A DNA stretch of 64,000 bases from Azorinus chamasolen (taxonomy: Eukaryota > Mollusca > Bivalvia > Cardiida > Solecurtidae). The stretch is from assembly GCA_963576725.1 (NCBI GenBank), contig OY755252.1, positions 56,759,985 through 56,823,984 of the forward strand, given 5' to 3'. Each line of letters starts with the position of its first letter. Position 1 is the first letter of the stretch. Under the pieces are notes generated by a model. The model saw only the letters and a list, made by a program, of their open reading frames with translations. It was not told the origin of the DNA and ran no database searches. Below, in pieces: positions 1 to 10,900 of the stretch. A program made the position numbers and the translations under genes.

Positions 1-63
1 CTAGAGATCGACAACTCCGAGTTGTTGCACATGTTGGAGTCTTCAGAGTCCCTCAAGGCCAAG
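1..63 (+). CDS. PABPC1: PABPC penultimate coding exon (5' truncated by window)
   Basis: It is open in frame 1 for 21 codons and carries the KITGMLLE-type helix continuation with the ELLHMLE core. The donor is gtaagg at 64. Its true 5' end is outside the window. Confidence 0.92.
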
Positions 64-1309
64 GTAAGGAAACTATAGGCAATAAGCCAAAGAATGGTTA
101 GACTAAACAGAAGCGTAGATAAAGAAAAGTATTCAAATCGTCATTTCTCAGCTGAACCCCATGTTGTGACCTCTCCAAAGTATCCGCTCAGAGACCATTC
201 TCGTTGTAGGATTTTGTGCAGAAATAAAGCATTTAATTTCTCACACATTTGGGTCTACTCTTGTTTGCGAAACATTAAAAGGCTTGTCTGTGGAGTAAAG
301 GATTAATTTACAGTCCTCACAGATTCATACTGGGTTGACTGGACCATTAACCCTTTCCTCCATAAATAATCCTTTCTATGCCTCTGTAATAGTCACTTCT
401 TGAACCCATTGTGATAAATAGAGCATTTGCTCCATAGAAGCAAATGCTCTACTTATCACAATGGGTTCAAAACTACACATTTCTTAAAAAAATCTTTTCT
501 CTAGTAAATGCTCCTTTTGTGGTATCCTTTTCATGGGTAAACTCTTTACGCTAGCAGTAAGTTTGTGATTAGCAGAGGTCGAGAAAAGATGTGTAAATCA
601 AAGCATTTTCAAGAATAACTTCTTTGTTTCTCGAAGAGACAATTCTAAAGAGTGGTCACAACATAGGGTTTGGTGGTGATGCCGATTTTAGTATTCAAGT
701 ACGCACAGTTAGCTGTTGCTTCGAGATTAGCTATGCAAACAGTATAGATCTGGCTGAGTAGCTTGGCTTCTCATTAGGACAATAATGTGGACAATATGGC
801 TTTACAATTGATGAGCAATTGAGGAACATTTACTTGAGAATTGAAGCAAATGAAGATGTTGTTGGATGGAAAACTTGTAAATAGATAACTGTTTACATGA
901 TCAATATCCATTTGAGAAATAATGAAACCATGAATATTTATTTATAGCTATAAATGTTTAAATGTGATTTTCACTGGAAGTTTTTTTTTTTTGCTTTGAC
1001 AAAACTTGCAGATCTGATTCTGCATCATTTCATAAGCAAAGAGAGCAGGTCCTGATCCGCAGGGTCCTGCATGGGTCATCTGATCTGGGTCTACTCTGAT
1101 TGCAAAGGCATGAAAATGCATTTATATGAGGGAAAGGGTAAATTATTTCGGTCTTGTTTTGATAGTTTGTCGTTTACAATCATTATAGCTATTGTCATTG
1201 TGTGTTGCAGGTTGAGGAGGCTGTGGCAGTGTTACAGGCCCACCAGGCTAAGGAAGCAGCCGCGGCTGCCAGTGCCGCGGCCAACACTCCCGGCATGAAG
1301 AAGGAATAG
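1..1309 (+). CDS. PABPC1: Cytoplasmic poly(A)-binding protein, C-terminal part (join 1..63, 1211..1309)
   Basis: Two coding exons of a PABPC-type protein whose 5' part lies outside the window. Exon 1..63 encodes the MLLE stretch LEIDNSELLHMLESSESLKA and ends at a gtaagg donor in phase 0. Exon 1211..1309 follows a tgttgcag acceptor and encodes VEEAVAVLQAHQAKEA, an alanine-rich tail and a stop. Together they form the C-terminal helices of the MLLE (PABC) domain. In the known family this domain binds PAM2 peptides of translation and deadenylation factors, while the upstream RRMs bind poly(A) in the cytoplasm. The tail after MLLE (ending NTPGMKKE) has the length usual for invertebrate PABPC. The 1.1 kb intron contains hairpin MITE fragments. 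Paralogue assignment (PABPC1 versus PABPC4) cannot be made from this piece. Confidence 0.93.
347..535. repeat. B-family TTAA MITE in PABPC intron
   Basis: TTAACCCTTTCCTCCATAAA start; hairpin 405-471 with GATAAATAGAGCATTTGCTC arms. The 3' end is eroded. Confidence 0.78.
590..720. repeat. C-family fragment (one hairpin arm)
   Basis: TTCTAAAGAGTGGTCACAAC, then ATAGGGTTTGGTGG and AGTACGCAC, as in the intact copies at 36.9 kb. Confidence 0.65.
1032..1145. repeat. A-family MITE fragment in PABPC intron
   Basis: Imperfect hairpin (GAGAGCAGGTCCTGATC against GATCTGGGTCTACTCT), ending GAGGGAAAGGGTAAA. Confidence 0.7.
1211..1309 (+). CDS. PABPC1: PABPC last coding exon
   Basis: It encodes 32 residues plus a TAG stop, with acceptor ag at 1209-1210. 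EAVAVLQAHQAKEAA is nearly invariant in animal PABPC. The following alanine run is coded by mixed GCN codons, so it is not simple microsatellite slippage. Confidence 0.93.
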   Translation, partial: VEEAVAVLQAHQAKEAAAAASAAANTPGMKKE

Positions 1310-1935
1310 ATGGGTAGCCTAACGCCCTTGTATGATTCTTGTATTATGATACACTGGACAGTTTTGGAATATGGACAGCTAATTAATGGGAGAATTTTAC
1401 CATGTGTTTTAATACAGGAATTATATGCGAGTTTACCGTTTCATTTCTTTAAAAAAATGTTAAAATCTTTACGAAAATTTGTTGTGTGAATAGAGACTGA
1501 ACAGCAAGTGTTTTGCAATTACTGGAATAAGAAGTTGATGAAGAGAACTGTTTACACAATGGAAAAAAATCCAAGTTTTTTGTGATGATCTGAACAGCAC
1601 ATTGAAATCACCTCCCCGATATTTATATTAATAATAGAAAAAAATATACAAAAAAATAGAAAAAAAGATAACATATATCATAAATCTCATAAAGAAACAG
1701 ATAAGCGTTGTTTTAAGTTTTTCATGTTTCTTAGAAATGTGTAGGAGTTGTTTTAACGCAGTTACTGTTGTGTTGAGTTCAAGTGTTGACAAACAAGAAA
1801 TCACAGAGAAGAGGGGGATAAAATCACTGTTAACTTCATTGGGGAGCTGTTTTTGATAATTGTCTGTTTTTTTCTTCACACCATTTTTTTCTGTTCCTAT
1901 TGAAAAATAGAAAAATAAAAGTTTAGACAGTATGT
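1310..1935 (+). other. PABPC 3' UTR with poly(A) signal
   Basis: AT-rich sequence after the TAG, ending near an AATAAA at 1914-1919. The 3' end is inferred from that hexamer and not from transcript data. Confidence 0.6.
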
Positions 1936-2029
1936 TTATGTGTATTTACTGTTATTGCCCGTTCTTGTAGTTCAACGTCTCCAAGCCCTCTGGGTTGAAT
2001 TGAAATGAAACTTCATGTGAGTGATTTAT

Positions 2030-2225
2030 TCTTTCCTTTATATAAACACCATTTCACGCATTTGCAAACAGGGTAGATCCAGATCAGACAGCTCCTATAG
2101 GGGACGACTGATCAGGGTCTGCTCTGTTTGCTAATGGAATTTGATAGATTTGTTTAGTTTATAAAATGGCAACAATGTTCCACCTTCCATTTTAACTTTT
2201 CTGTCCATGAATATTTTAAATAGTA
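2030..2225. repeat. A-family MITE, worn copy
   Basis: Hairpin 2064-2131, apex CAGCTCCTATAGGGG, followed by the CTACAATG-like and ATGAATATT blocks. Confidence 0.7.
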
Positions 2226-3322
2226 GATATAATACATCTTGGGATTTTGTCTATGAATATTCTTGGGATGGCCAAGTGTCTTGATACCATTTTAAGGTCT
2301 GTGACCTTGACCTCAGTTATAGAAAACCTTTAAATTAAAATAGCATATCTCCATTATTATTTGATGGGATTGGTGTGTGAGAACATCTTGGTATATAGTG
2401 AAGTGTTACATACCATTTTCAATTCTTTTTTACCTTGATCTTGACCTCTGTGGCTGTGTACCCTGTACAGCCTGTCCAGAGCATATCTCCTACATGTATA
2501 TTACCTGAAGCATATCTCCTATATTACCTTCAATAGAAATGCCAAAATGGGTGTGCGAGTACATCTTGGGATGGCGGAGTGTCCATACCATTTTCAGGTC
2601 TCTGACCTGAGCTATAGAAAGACCTTGAATGTAGTGCGTCTTCTGTATTGCTTTAGGTAAGAATACCACATTAGGTGTGTGAGTACATCTGGGGATGGTG
2701 GAATGGCGCATACAGTTTTCAGGTCTCTGTGACCTTGATCGCTGTCCTCAGTTATAGAAAAACCTTGTCCAAAGCATATCTCCTAGATTACTTGGAAGTA
2801 GGAATGCAAAATTTTATATGCGAGTACATCTGGGGAATTCAGATCACATTGTGCAACAGGTTTCAAATGTTGCTTTGCTTTGGGGGCATTTGTCGCCAGA
2901 GTCACCAGAAAGAGGAATCTTTGTCTATAGAAACAATTTACCCTTTCCCTGTTCAATACGCATGTAAGAAATAATGGCGTCATGAATATTTATTAGCTGC
3001 ATTTTTATATTGGCATATAATCATCTATTATGATTTTCTATGGGAGTGTACTGGGTCTACTATGTTTGCAAGGCGTGAATATGAAGGAAAGGGTTACTTG
3101 CCTATGGGAGCTGTCTGATCAGGGTCTGCTTTGTTTGCTTGTGAAATTACAACAGACTCCTACCAATACCAAAAATGTATACATATGCCATTATAAAAAA
3201 ATGACCTAATAAATATTCATGTCATTTCTTACATTAATATTGAACAAGGAAAGCATCAAGTGGATTAGCCAATCTTCTCTCTGTCCACCAGTTTGTAAAG
3301 CTGATAAACTCATTCTCTCCTA
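2226..3322. repeat. Gene-free stretch with divergent tandem repeat
   Basis: About 140 bp units recur between 2230 and 2900 (agcatatctcct, gtgtgagtacatcttgggatgg, gtctgtgaccttga). An A-family half-hairpin is at 3107-3140. No gene is seen. Confidence 0.6.
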
Positions 3323-4735
3323 GACAACCATTAGACCCGACCTCTTTGAATTAATCTACTGAAATGGAGCATTTGGCAGATTAAAGGATTTTTATATGCC
3401 CAAAGGTAACTTTGATCGTATTATGGTATGGCACTCGTCCGTCTGTCTGTCCGTCCGTTCATCTTTGTCCGCTCAATAACTTGACAACTATTAGGTGTAT
3501 AGTCCTCATACATAATAGGGAGGTAGGTCATGTCCAGTAGATGACCCCTAGTGATTGTTGGGTCAAAAGTCAAGGTCACAGTGACCTTCAACTCAAAAAT
3601 CTTGTCCGCACAATAACCTGATAAGTATTAGGTGTTCTGTCTTCATACTTATAGGTCAAGGTCACAGTGACCTTCAATCAAAAAAGCATGTCCGCTCAAT
3701 AACTTAATAATTAGGTGTGAAGTCTTCCGCTCAATAACTTGACAACTGTTAGGTGTATAGTCCTCATACATAATAGGGAGATAGGTCATGGCCAGTAGAT
3801 GACTCCTATTGATTTTGAGGTCAAAGGTCAAGGTCACAGTGACCTTCCAACTCAAAAATCTTGTCCGCTGAGTAACTTGATAAGTATTTGATGTGCTGTT
3901 TTCATACTTAATAGAAAGGTTGGTCCTGGCTAGTAGATGACCCCCAATTGATTTTAAGGTCATTTGGTCAAAGGCCAAGGTTACAGTGACATTCAACTAA
4001 AACATCTTGCTGCCCAACAACTTGATAAATATTAGGTGTGCGGTCTTCATACTTAATAAGGAGGTTGGACATAGCTAGTAGATGACCCCTATTGATTTTG
4101 AGGTCAGACAGTCAAAGGTCAAGTTCACAGTGACCTTCAATAAAAAACCAAGTCCGCTCAATAACGTGATAATTACTATGTGTGAAGTCTTCATACTTAG
4201 TAGGGAGGTTTGTCATGGCCAGTAGATGATGCCTGTTGATTTTGAGGTCATTTGTTCAAAGGTCAAGGTCAATGACCTTCAACTCGAGAATCTTGTTTAC
4301 TCAATAACTTGAAAACTATCAAGTGTACTGTCTTCATACTTAGTAGGGAGATTGGTCATGGTCAGTAGATGACCCCCCACCTATTGATTTTGAGGTCAAA
4401 GGTCAAGGTCACTGACTTTCAACTAAAAAATCTTGTCTGCTCAATAACTCGATAATTATTGGATGTGCTGTCTTCATATTTAGTAGGGAAGTTGGTCAAG
4501 GCAAGCAGATAACCCCTATTGATTTTGAGGTCAGTATGTAAAAGGTCAAGGTCACTGACCATCAACTCAAAACATTGTCCGCTTGATAACATGCACCCCC
4601 TCCCATATAATCATTGGGCATGTTACGACAGCACATACTTAGGGTGTATAATGCTCCGATACACGGAGCTTTTGTTTTAGAATTGTATAGATTTGAAACC
4701 AATGTGATAAATAGAGCATTTGCGCCTATAGGGAG
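3323..4735. repeat. B-family MITE split by a tandem-core element
   Basis: 3323-3392 and 4673-4735 are the two parts of one reverse-orientation B MITE (gacctctttgaattaatcta, then gaaaccaatgtgataaatag). The tandem element 3393-4672 sits between them. Confidence 0.7.
3393..4672. mobile_element. Tandem-core element with palindromic AGGTCACAGTGACCT units
   Basis: It opens with a GTCCGTCTGTCTGTCC microsatellite, then about seven 170-190 bp units (TTGTCCGCTCAATAACTTGA, GGAGGTTGGTCATGGCCAGT). TATGCCCA and TGGGCAT near the ends are inverted. Its arrangement is like bivalve pearl-type elements. Confidence 0.68.
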
Positions 4736-4737
4736 AG

Positions 4738-4870
4738 CATAACCCTTTCCCTCATATAAACTCTTTCATGTCTTTGTAAACTGAGAAGACCCAGATCAGA
4801 TATTGGCTCCTGTAGGAACTGTCAGAACATGATCTGCTCTGTTTGCTTATGAAACTCAAAAACTGACTCA
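4738..4870. repeat. A-family MITE, 5' part
   Basis: ATAACCCTTTCCCTCATATA start and a decayed hairpin, 4773-4846. Confidence 0.68.
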
Positions 4871-4909
4871 GTCAGAGAGGCATGCCGGGCCCTGCGGATG
4901 ATCTTTTGT

Positions 4910-5365
4910 TGAATATGGCATTTTTGATCAATGAAGGGCAGATATATGGCAATTTCATTCCACCCCAAATCTTCCTTATATATTTATATATTTGATAGTT
5001 GATAACTTGACGTAGTGATCCGATTCAACCCAATCCGATTCAACCCAAAAACTATGGGCATCTTCCTCTGATGATACTAAGTATATGCCCTTAATATGAA
5101 ATCAATATGTGAAGTACTGTTTGAGTTATCGCTTCACATCTAAAGTGTTGACAAAAGTTGATGGCATTTTTGATGAATCAATGGCAGATAACTCGTCATA
5201 GTGATCTGATTCACCCCAAAAACTATAGGTGTCTTCCTCTGATAATACTAAGCATATGCCCTAAATATGAAACCAATATGTGAAGTACTGTTTGAGTTAT
5301 AGCGTCTCATCAAAATTGTTGACGGACGGACAGAAAATGTGATTCCTATAGGACTCCTGCATTTT
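4910..5365. repeat. Two-unit tandem-core repeat with GACGGACGGACAG end
   Basis: Two copies of about 180 bp share ATGGCATTTTTGAT, GGCAGATA, CTTCCTCTGAT and AATATGTGAAGTACTG. The second is followed by TTGACGGACGGACAG. Confidence 0.68.
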
Positions 5366-6516
5366 CAATTAAACAAGTCTGACTGCAGTTTCTTCCAATA
5401 CCAAAACAATCCTGTGAACATGTGTCATTATAGAATTTCAGCTAATAAATATCCATGTCATCATTTGTTACATGGATAGTCAATAGGGAATGGATTAAAT
5501 AAAATTATGGAACAGTAACTGTTGTCTCTGGATATGCCCTATTTGCCTAAATTTGGCTGATGTTTACAGTAAAAAAGTACCTAGTTATAGTCTACTTTCA
5601 GTCCGAATGACCGCTCAGCCGACTGTACATTTACTCCCCTGGTCATTGAGTCATTGGCCTACAATATTGAGCACTGCTAACATATGGCGCAATCATGCAG
5701 CCGCAGTACCGGCGAGTGACCCTCACAGGTACCCATTTTAACCCCTGGGTGGAGAGGATGTGCAGGTGGGAGACACGGAAAAGCGTCTCTGAAATTTCCG
5801 GATGGGACCGGGATTTACCACTAGACCACCGCCACCTACAGTAGACGTGTTGAAAAAGCCAAATCAGGGTTGGCTCTTTTGGCAGTTGCAACGTACTGAC
5901 TTTTGAAGCAGAATTACGTGTGGTGGCTGTTTCGAGTCTACACAATTTAAGTACAAATGAATTTATAACTTTTGTAAACAGTTTGGATCCAGATGAGACA
6001 CTGTGTAAAATTGATGTCTCATCACTGATCAATAGAATGCCAAACTGTTTAAAGATTAAGTCCCTACAATTAACACATATTTTCAATAATATCATAAAAC
6101 TTGGTATTTGTTATGCTCAATCATTATTATGAAGATTGTCAATTTGGACTTTATCGAAAAATGCCATGTGCATGTAATACAAAATAAACCGATTTCATGA
6201 ATACATATAATTTTTGTTCTACAACAAAGTACTATTGGCCTTTTCCATTCAAATTTTCCGCTTTTTGCTGATGATCACCCGCTGCCTCCATTGTTTACGT
6301 AACAGCTTCTCTTGGAAGTGGTCAGAGAGACGCGGATGGCGCAAACAGATATGAAACTAAAACCCAACCCGAATAAAACTGAAATATTGGGGAATAAAAT
6401 CAAACACATGGATGTTTTGTCATTTTCTTGCGATATACTTCTTTTCAGCATGTAAGAAAATGTATTTTGTATATTTTAGGTATTTTTGAAACACGTCAAA
6501 TGTAGGGACTTCCCCT
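5366..6516. other. Gene-free stretch
   Basis: It holds the SINE-like piece at 5564-5860 and a G-type hairpin remnant at 5966-6045 (AAACAGTTTGGATCCAGATG). No exon is recognised in the rest. Confidence 0.55.
5564..5860 (-). repeat. Possible old tRNA-like SINE fragment and conserved 60-bp block
   Basis: 5564-5634 is repeated in reverse orientation at 10741-10808 (gtctactttcagtccgaa, gaccgctca). The - strand at 5810-5850 reads GGCGGTGGTCTAGTGGTAAA, like a pol III A box, and 5728-5770 reads cccctgggtggagaggatg, a block common next to invertebrate SINEs. The ends are unclear. Confidence 0.4.
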
Positions 6517-6690
6517 TTAACCCTTCCTTTCATATATCAATGCCTTTTATGCATTTGCAAACAGGAGCTGTCAGGTCTGCTCTGTTTGCTAATGTAAGTT
6601 GATAGATTTGTTTCTTTAGTTTATAAAATGGCTACTATGTTCCACCTTCCATTATACCTATTTTGTCCATGAATATTCAGTAGGTATTAA
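6517..6690. mobile_element. A-family MITE with hairpin deletion, abutting a B copy
   Basis: TTAACCCTTCC start; the hairpin is cut to one arm (6559-6590). The tail reads TCCATGAATATTCAGTAGG and then shares TTAA with the B copy at 6687. Confidence 0.72.
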
Positions 6691-6917
6691 CCCTTTCCTC
6701 CATAGGCTATTTTTAGATCCAACCACATTGAATAAATCTACCGAAAAGGAGCATTAACTAGAGAAAAAGGATTTTTTTTAGAATTTTGTAGTTTGAAACC
6801 ATTCTGATAAATAAAGCATTTGCTCCTTTAGGAACAAATGCTCTATTTATCACAATGGTTTCATAAAATGACTTTTACAGAGGCATAGAAAGGCGTATTT
6901 ATGGAGAAAAGGGTTAA
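6687..6917. mobile_element. B-family TTAA MITE, full copy (reverse)
   Basis: 231 bp, TTAACCCTTTCCTCCATAGG to AGAAAAGGGTTAA. Hairpin 6795-6862. Confidence 0.85.
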
Positions 6918-7066
6918 AATTTGGAAAAATATAGAACAAGGAAAGAGTTGACCTCTGCACACTGTCTGGGAATTCATGTTTACGTATATCACTCAGCATT
7001 ACATCAGGATCCAAACTATTTGACAATTTGTTCACAGTTTTTGAAAAGATATGGCAAAATCCAATG

Positions 7067-7225
7067 TTAACCCTTTCCTTCATATAAACCTGTTTTCACG
7101 CATTTGCAAACTGAGTAGACCCAGATCAGACGGCTCCTCTAGGAGCTACATGTATACTGTCCATGAATATTCAGTAGGTACATGTGTTGAAATTGGGAAT
7201 AAACATTGAACAGGGAAAGGGTAAA
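7067..7225. mobile_element. A-family MITE, internal deletion
   Basis: TTAACCCTTTCCTTCATATA start, left arm and apex CGGCTCCTCTAGGAGC, then a jump to the 3' end GAACAGGGAAAGGGTA. Confidence 0.75.
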
Positions 7226-7522
7226 AGGAATGCGTGTCACTTTTTTGCCAGAAGTGTGATGAAACTAATGTGCCCAAAAAAGTGTGACAGAGTGAAGGGT
7301 GACACAGAGGTGATCCCTAGGATCTGAGTGTCATCCTGCTAAAGGCAAAAAACAAAATTAGGTCTGTTAACTATTATTTTTACAACTTCTGTAAGCAACA
7401 TTTTCTGCGGACAAGAATTCGCTCGCTAAGCTAAGGTGTAATCCCACACACGTATATATGCTTTCTGAAATTTTCTAATGGATCCAATAAAAGTACCAAT
7501 CAAGTCTAGAAACACGAACAAT

Positions 7523-7870
7523 TTTATTTCTCTTAAGTTTACATATATATGTAAAAACCCTTAAACTTCCAACCATCAACTCATATAACCTCAATAAATC
7601 TAGCTGTAGTAACGGTAGGTAATATTTCAGAGTCTATCTACAAAATTTCTTACAATTATAAACAAAGCACTTGAGCAAACAGAGCTGACCCTGATCCATC
7701 TGATCTGGGTCTACTCTGTTTGCACAGGCATGTCTATTAAGTAAAGGGAAACCACAGACCGTGTATGACAAAATAACTTTTATTTTCATGTTCTCACACC
7801 TAAATCCATGTTTGGTCACAAAAACTGCAGTGTGTGTTTGGTCTCTCACATCATTTAAAATTGAAATAAT
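7523..7870 (-). other. Probable IF1 3' UTR
   Basis: Two AATAAA hexamers lie downstream of the stop on the - strand, at 7784-7779 and 7528-7523. An A-family hairpin fragment (7675-7723) would be included if the distal site is used. Confidence 0.5.
7675..7723. repeat. A-family hairpin remnant
   Basis: Short arms GCAAACAGAG and CTCTGTTTGC around CTGATCTGGGTCTA. Confidence 0.6.
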
Positions 7871-7942
7871 CTAGTCTGAATCAGAACCACTTTTGTCTTT
7901 CTGTAGGTCAGAGATAGCTTCTTTGTGCTTTTGTATCGCCTC
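7871..7942 (-). CDS. ATP5IF1: IF1 exon 5 and stop
   Basis: 72 nt after a tatttcag acceptor. It encodes [17 protein letters not shown] and an acidic tail SGSDSD, then TAG. The acidic C-terminus resembles the EDDD-type end of vertebrate IF1. Confidence 0.93.
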   Translation of the reverse strand, partial: EAIQKHKEAISDLQKDKSGSDSD

Positions 7943-10900
7943 CTGAAATACAAAATATTTAACAATTTATCCTTTTATTCCATGAATATTCAAGTAAGAA
8001 AAAATGACATCATGAATATTAATTACAGTTGAACTTTGATATCTCGAACTCTGATAACTCGAACAAAAAGTTCAGTCTTTCCAAAACTTACAATACAAAA
8101 TTGCTCCAAAATGTATCTCTACAGATATCTAGAAACACATGTGACAGCTTAATACAGGTCTAAAGTAATGCTGAACGCTTCTACAGAAGCATTCCGCATA
8201 ACTTTAGACCTATGGCATACGAAACAGTTCATAACTTTCCAAAAGCGCATCATGCGGTTTAGAAAGCGCATGAAGAGGTTTGTAAAGTGCATCATGCGCT
8301 TTAATAGTTTTGGACCTTTCGTACGTGATAGTCACAGCATTTCAAAGCGCATCTTGCGGTTTAGCTCACCGGTTCTGGCACTTTATTGATCACGGTTCGG
8401 GCTATATTATGATTTCTCTCAGCCAATCAGAACAGTTGTTACAAATTGCATTATCTAGAGATGGGCAATTTAAATTATCTGGGTATCGGGCCTATTACAG
8501 AACAGTTACTCTTAGTGTACTTTAATCACGGTTTATTTAACTTTAAATGAAATCATTATGAATGTTTTTGTTCAATGAAAATAAATTTGACTAAAATACA
8601 ACGGCGACTATTGTCGTTTTCTACCGCTTTCAAAAACGGAGTAACGTTAAGTAATGTATACAAGTAAAGAAGATGTAGGCATGTCTTCTGTAAATATTTC
8701 ATGGGATTGGTTCTATGGTACTGTTTAATATGTTGGTAAAAAATTGTGTTTATTGCTTATATTTTTATTGGGTTTTTTTGTTGTTGTTTTTCTTTTGGCC
8801 TAAATCGACCATCGGTCCATCAAGGACCCAAGCCAAAAGTTGGGCTTTGTCTGTTCTTATCAAAAACCAAATTCATGTATACAGTAGAATGGTGAACCAG
8901 TAGAAAATGTCTTAAGCGGCCATTTAATGAACATAGGAGTGTTAAAAAGCAGGTGTTTGCCTAATGAAGTGCAAAAATAATACAGAAAGCCCATAATTAT
9001 ACCTCTTTTGGACGGCTGCTTAAGGCAGGTCCTACTGTAATTGGAAACAAAACTGGATCCAAATAGTCAGCGGTGTGACAGCTTAAACATATGGCGGGCA
9101 TACGTATGTTTGAATAGACGTACGTACGAACGGACGGATGTTCTCACGGATTGAATGTTATATGACTATTCTTTTGTTCGAAATAGGCACATAAAATGAA
9201 AATGTAGCCACATAAAAAGAAAAACAAAAGATATTTTATTCTCAGTGTCACATAACTAGCAATCCGTGTGAGCGGACGGACGGACAGACAGTCTGTTTTC
9301 CTTCTACCAATTCCTTCTGGTCACAAGCTACATACAGAAGTACCTGGTGTCATTTATCACCTTTTTCGAGGGTCAATACGTTGTTTGTTTGTCACAGTTC
9401 CTTTCAATTTTCTACATTACAAACTGTTTGCCACAAACTTGTGAAGGTTTTAATTGATCCCCTTTGTAAGTGAAATGCCTCAGAACAGGTGGACTTGAAA
9501 TCAGGTTAGCCTTAAAGCTGGCAGAGTGTAAAAAGTTTGTGCCCCATTCTATTTGGAATATGACACTCTCACACAAACGTAATTTATGATTTACACTATC
9601 TTCATTTATTTTCCAGCCCCATGTTTGGATCGAAAATTTCAGCATCTGCTTGAATGTGTTTTAAAAATTATGCTTCAATATTTCGAGGAATGACCAAACT
9701 TTGTAATAAAAGAACTAAATAAATAGACTAAAATAGTTGTCGCCTCTTTATTCATATTCGTTGAGAACTATCTAATCAATGAATTAAAACAAACCACTAT
9801 TCCGTTCTATGTAAAGGCGATGCAAACGTTGGCCGCTTCGATAGTCAACAAGATGTGGCATACCGTACTTTGGGAATAATTGGCCGTGGTTAATAATTGG
9901 CCTAATTCGCCACCAGGTGTGAAAGGGCGAAAATTTAACATACCAAAATATATCCGTGACAAACAAATAACATTTTATCGTCGGCGATATGTAACTTCTC
10001 TATTGTATACACACAGATTAACACCTACCCCAAACACTACCGTAATGCGTGGCATACACCACCAGCGATTAAGTGTTTGAGCGTTTATCACGCTTTATCA
10101 CTGCGACGGAATACGGAACCACATTCGGGACCACATTTTGTTTGTATAATATAAAACATGTACACAACTCTTGTCTCTCTTTCTTTTATTACTGGTTTTA
10201 AGGCATAGAAAATCAAATTGATTGTTTCTAAGTTTTCTAATTTTATTCAAATAGTTTACATTAATATAGTTTGAACACTTGACTCCGAAACAAACCAAAT
10301 TATCAGCTTAACTGATATACCGTATACCGGTACTCATCGTTTCATCCCTGGAATTAGACATGGCCGGAAACAACATCTCCTAAGTACTCCTTGTATTTCC
10401 GTTTTAACAATAAAAACATGGAAGACTCGAAATCAACCAAATGTAGAATTATCTTTTCCACGTTCGATCCATACATGTGTTTATTTTCGGCCCCTTTAAT
10501 CCCGGAATGGCGAAAATTAAACTGACCAAAATAAAACACTGGCATTTTGAGACAAAGTGGCGAAAATATCACGAAGCCAATTATTCCTAAAGTACGGTAT
10601 TCCGGTAATAAAATATGTTTAAACTAAGAAGTTGCGTTGCAATAGCCGGAAAGCCATTCTTAAAAAATGTACAGCTAACCAGATAGATTACCCAACATAA
10701 ACAGCAAAAAACACTAAATATACGTAACAAAATATAACTATCGGCTGTACAGTCGGTTGAGCGGTCCTTCGGACTGAAAGTAGACTATAACTATAGGTAC
10801 TTTACTTTATTTTAATTTGGTACAGATTTAAAACAGTATTGCTCGACTTTATTCATATAAAGATAAATATAAACTAGAGGTTTTTGTCAAAAAAACGGAT

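Noticed and set aside
3649..3996. 115-residue open frame on the - strand
   Set aside because: It is a tandem repeat translation with no known domain and no splice or start context.
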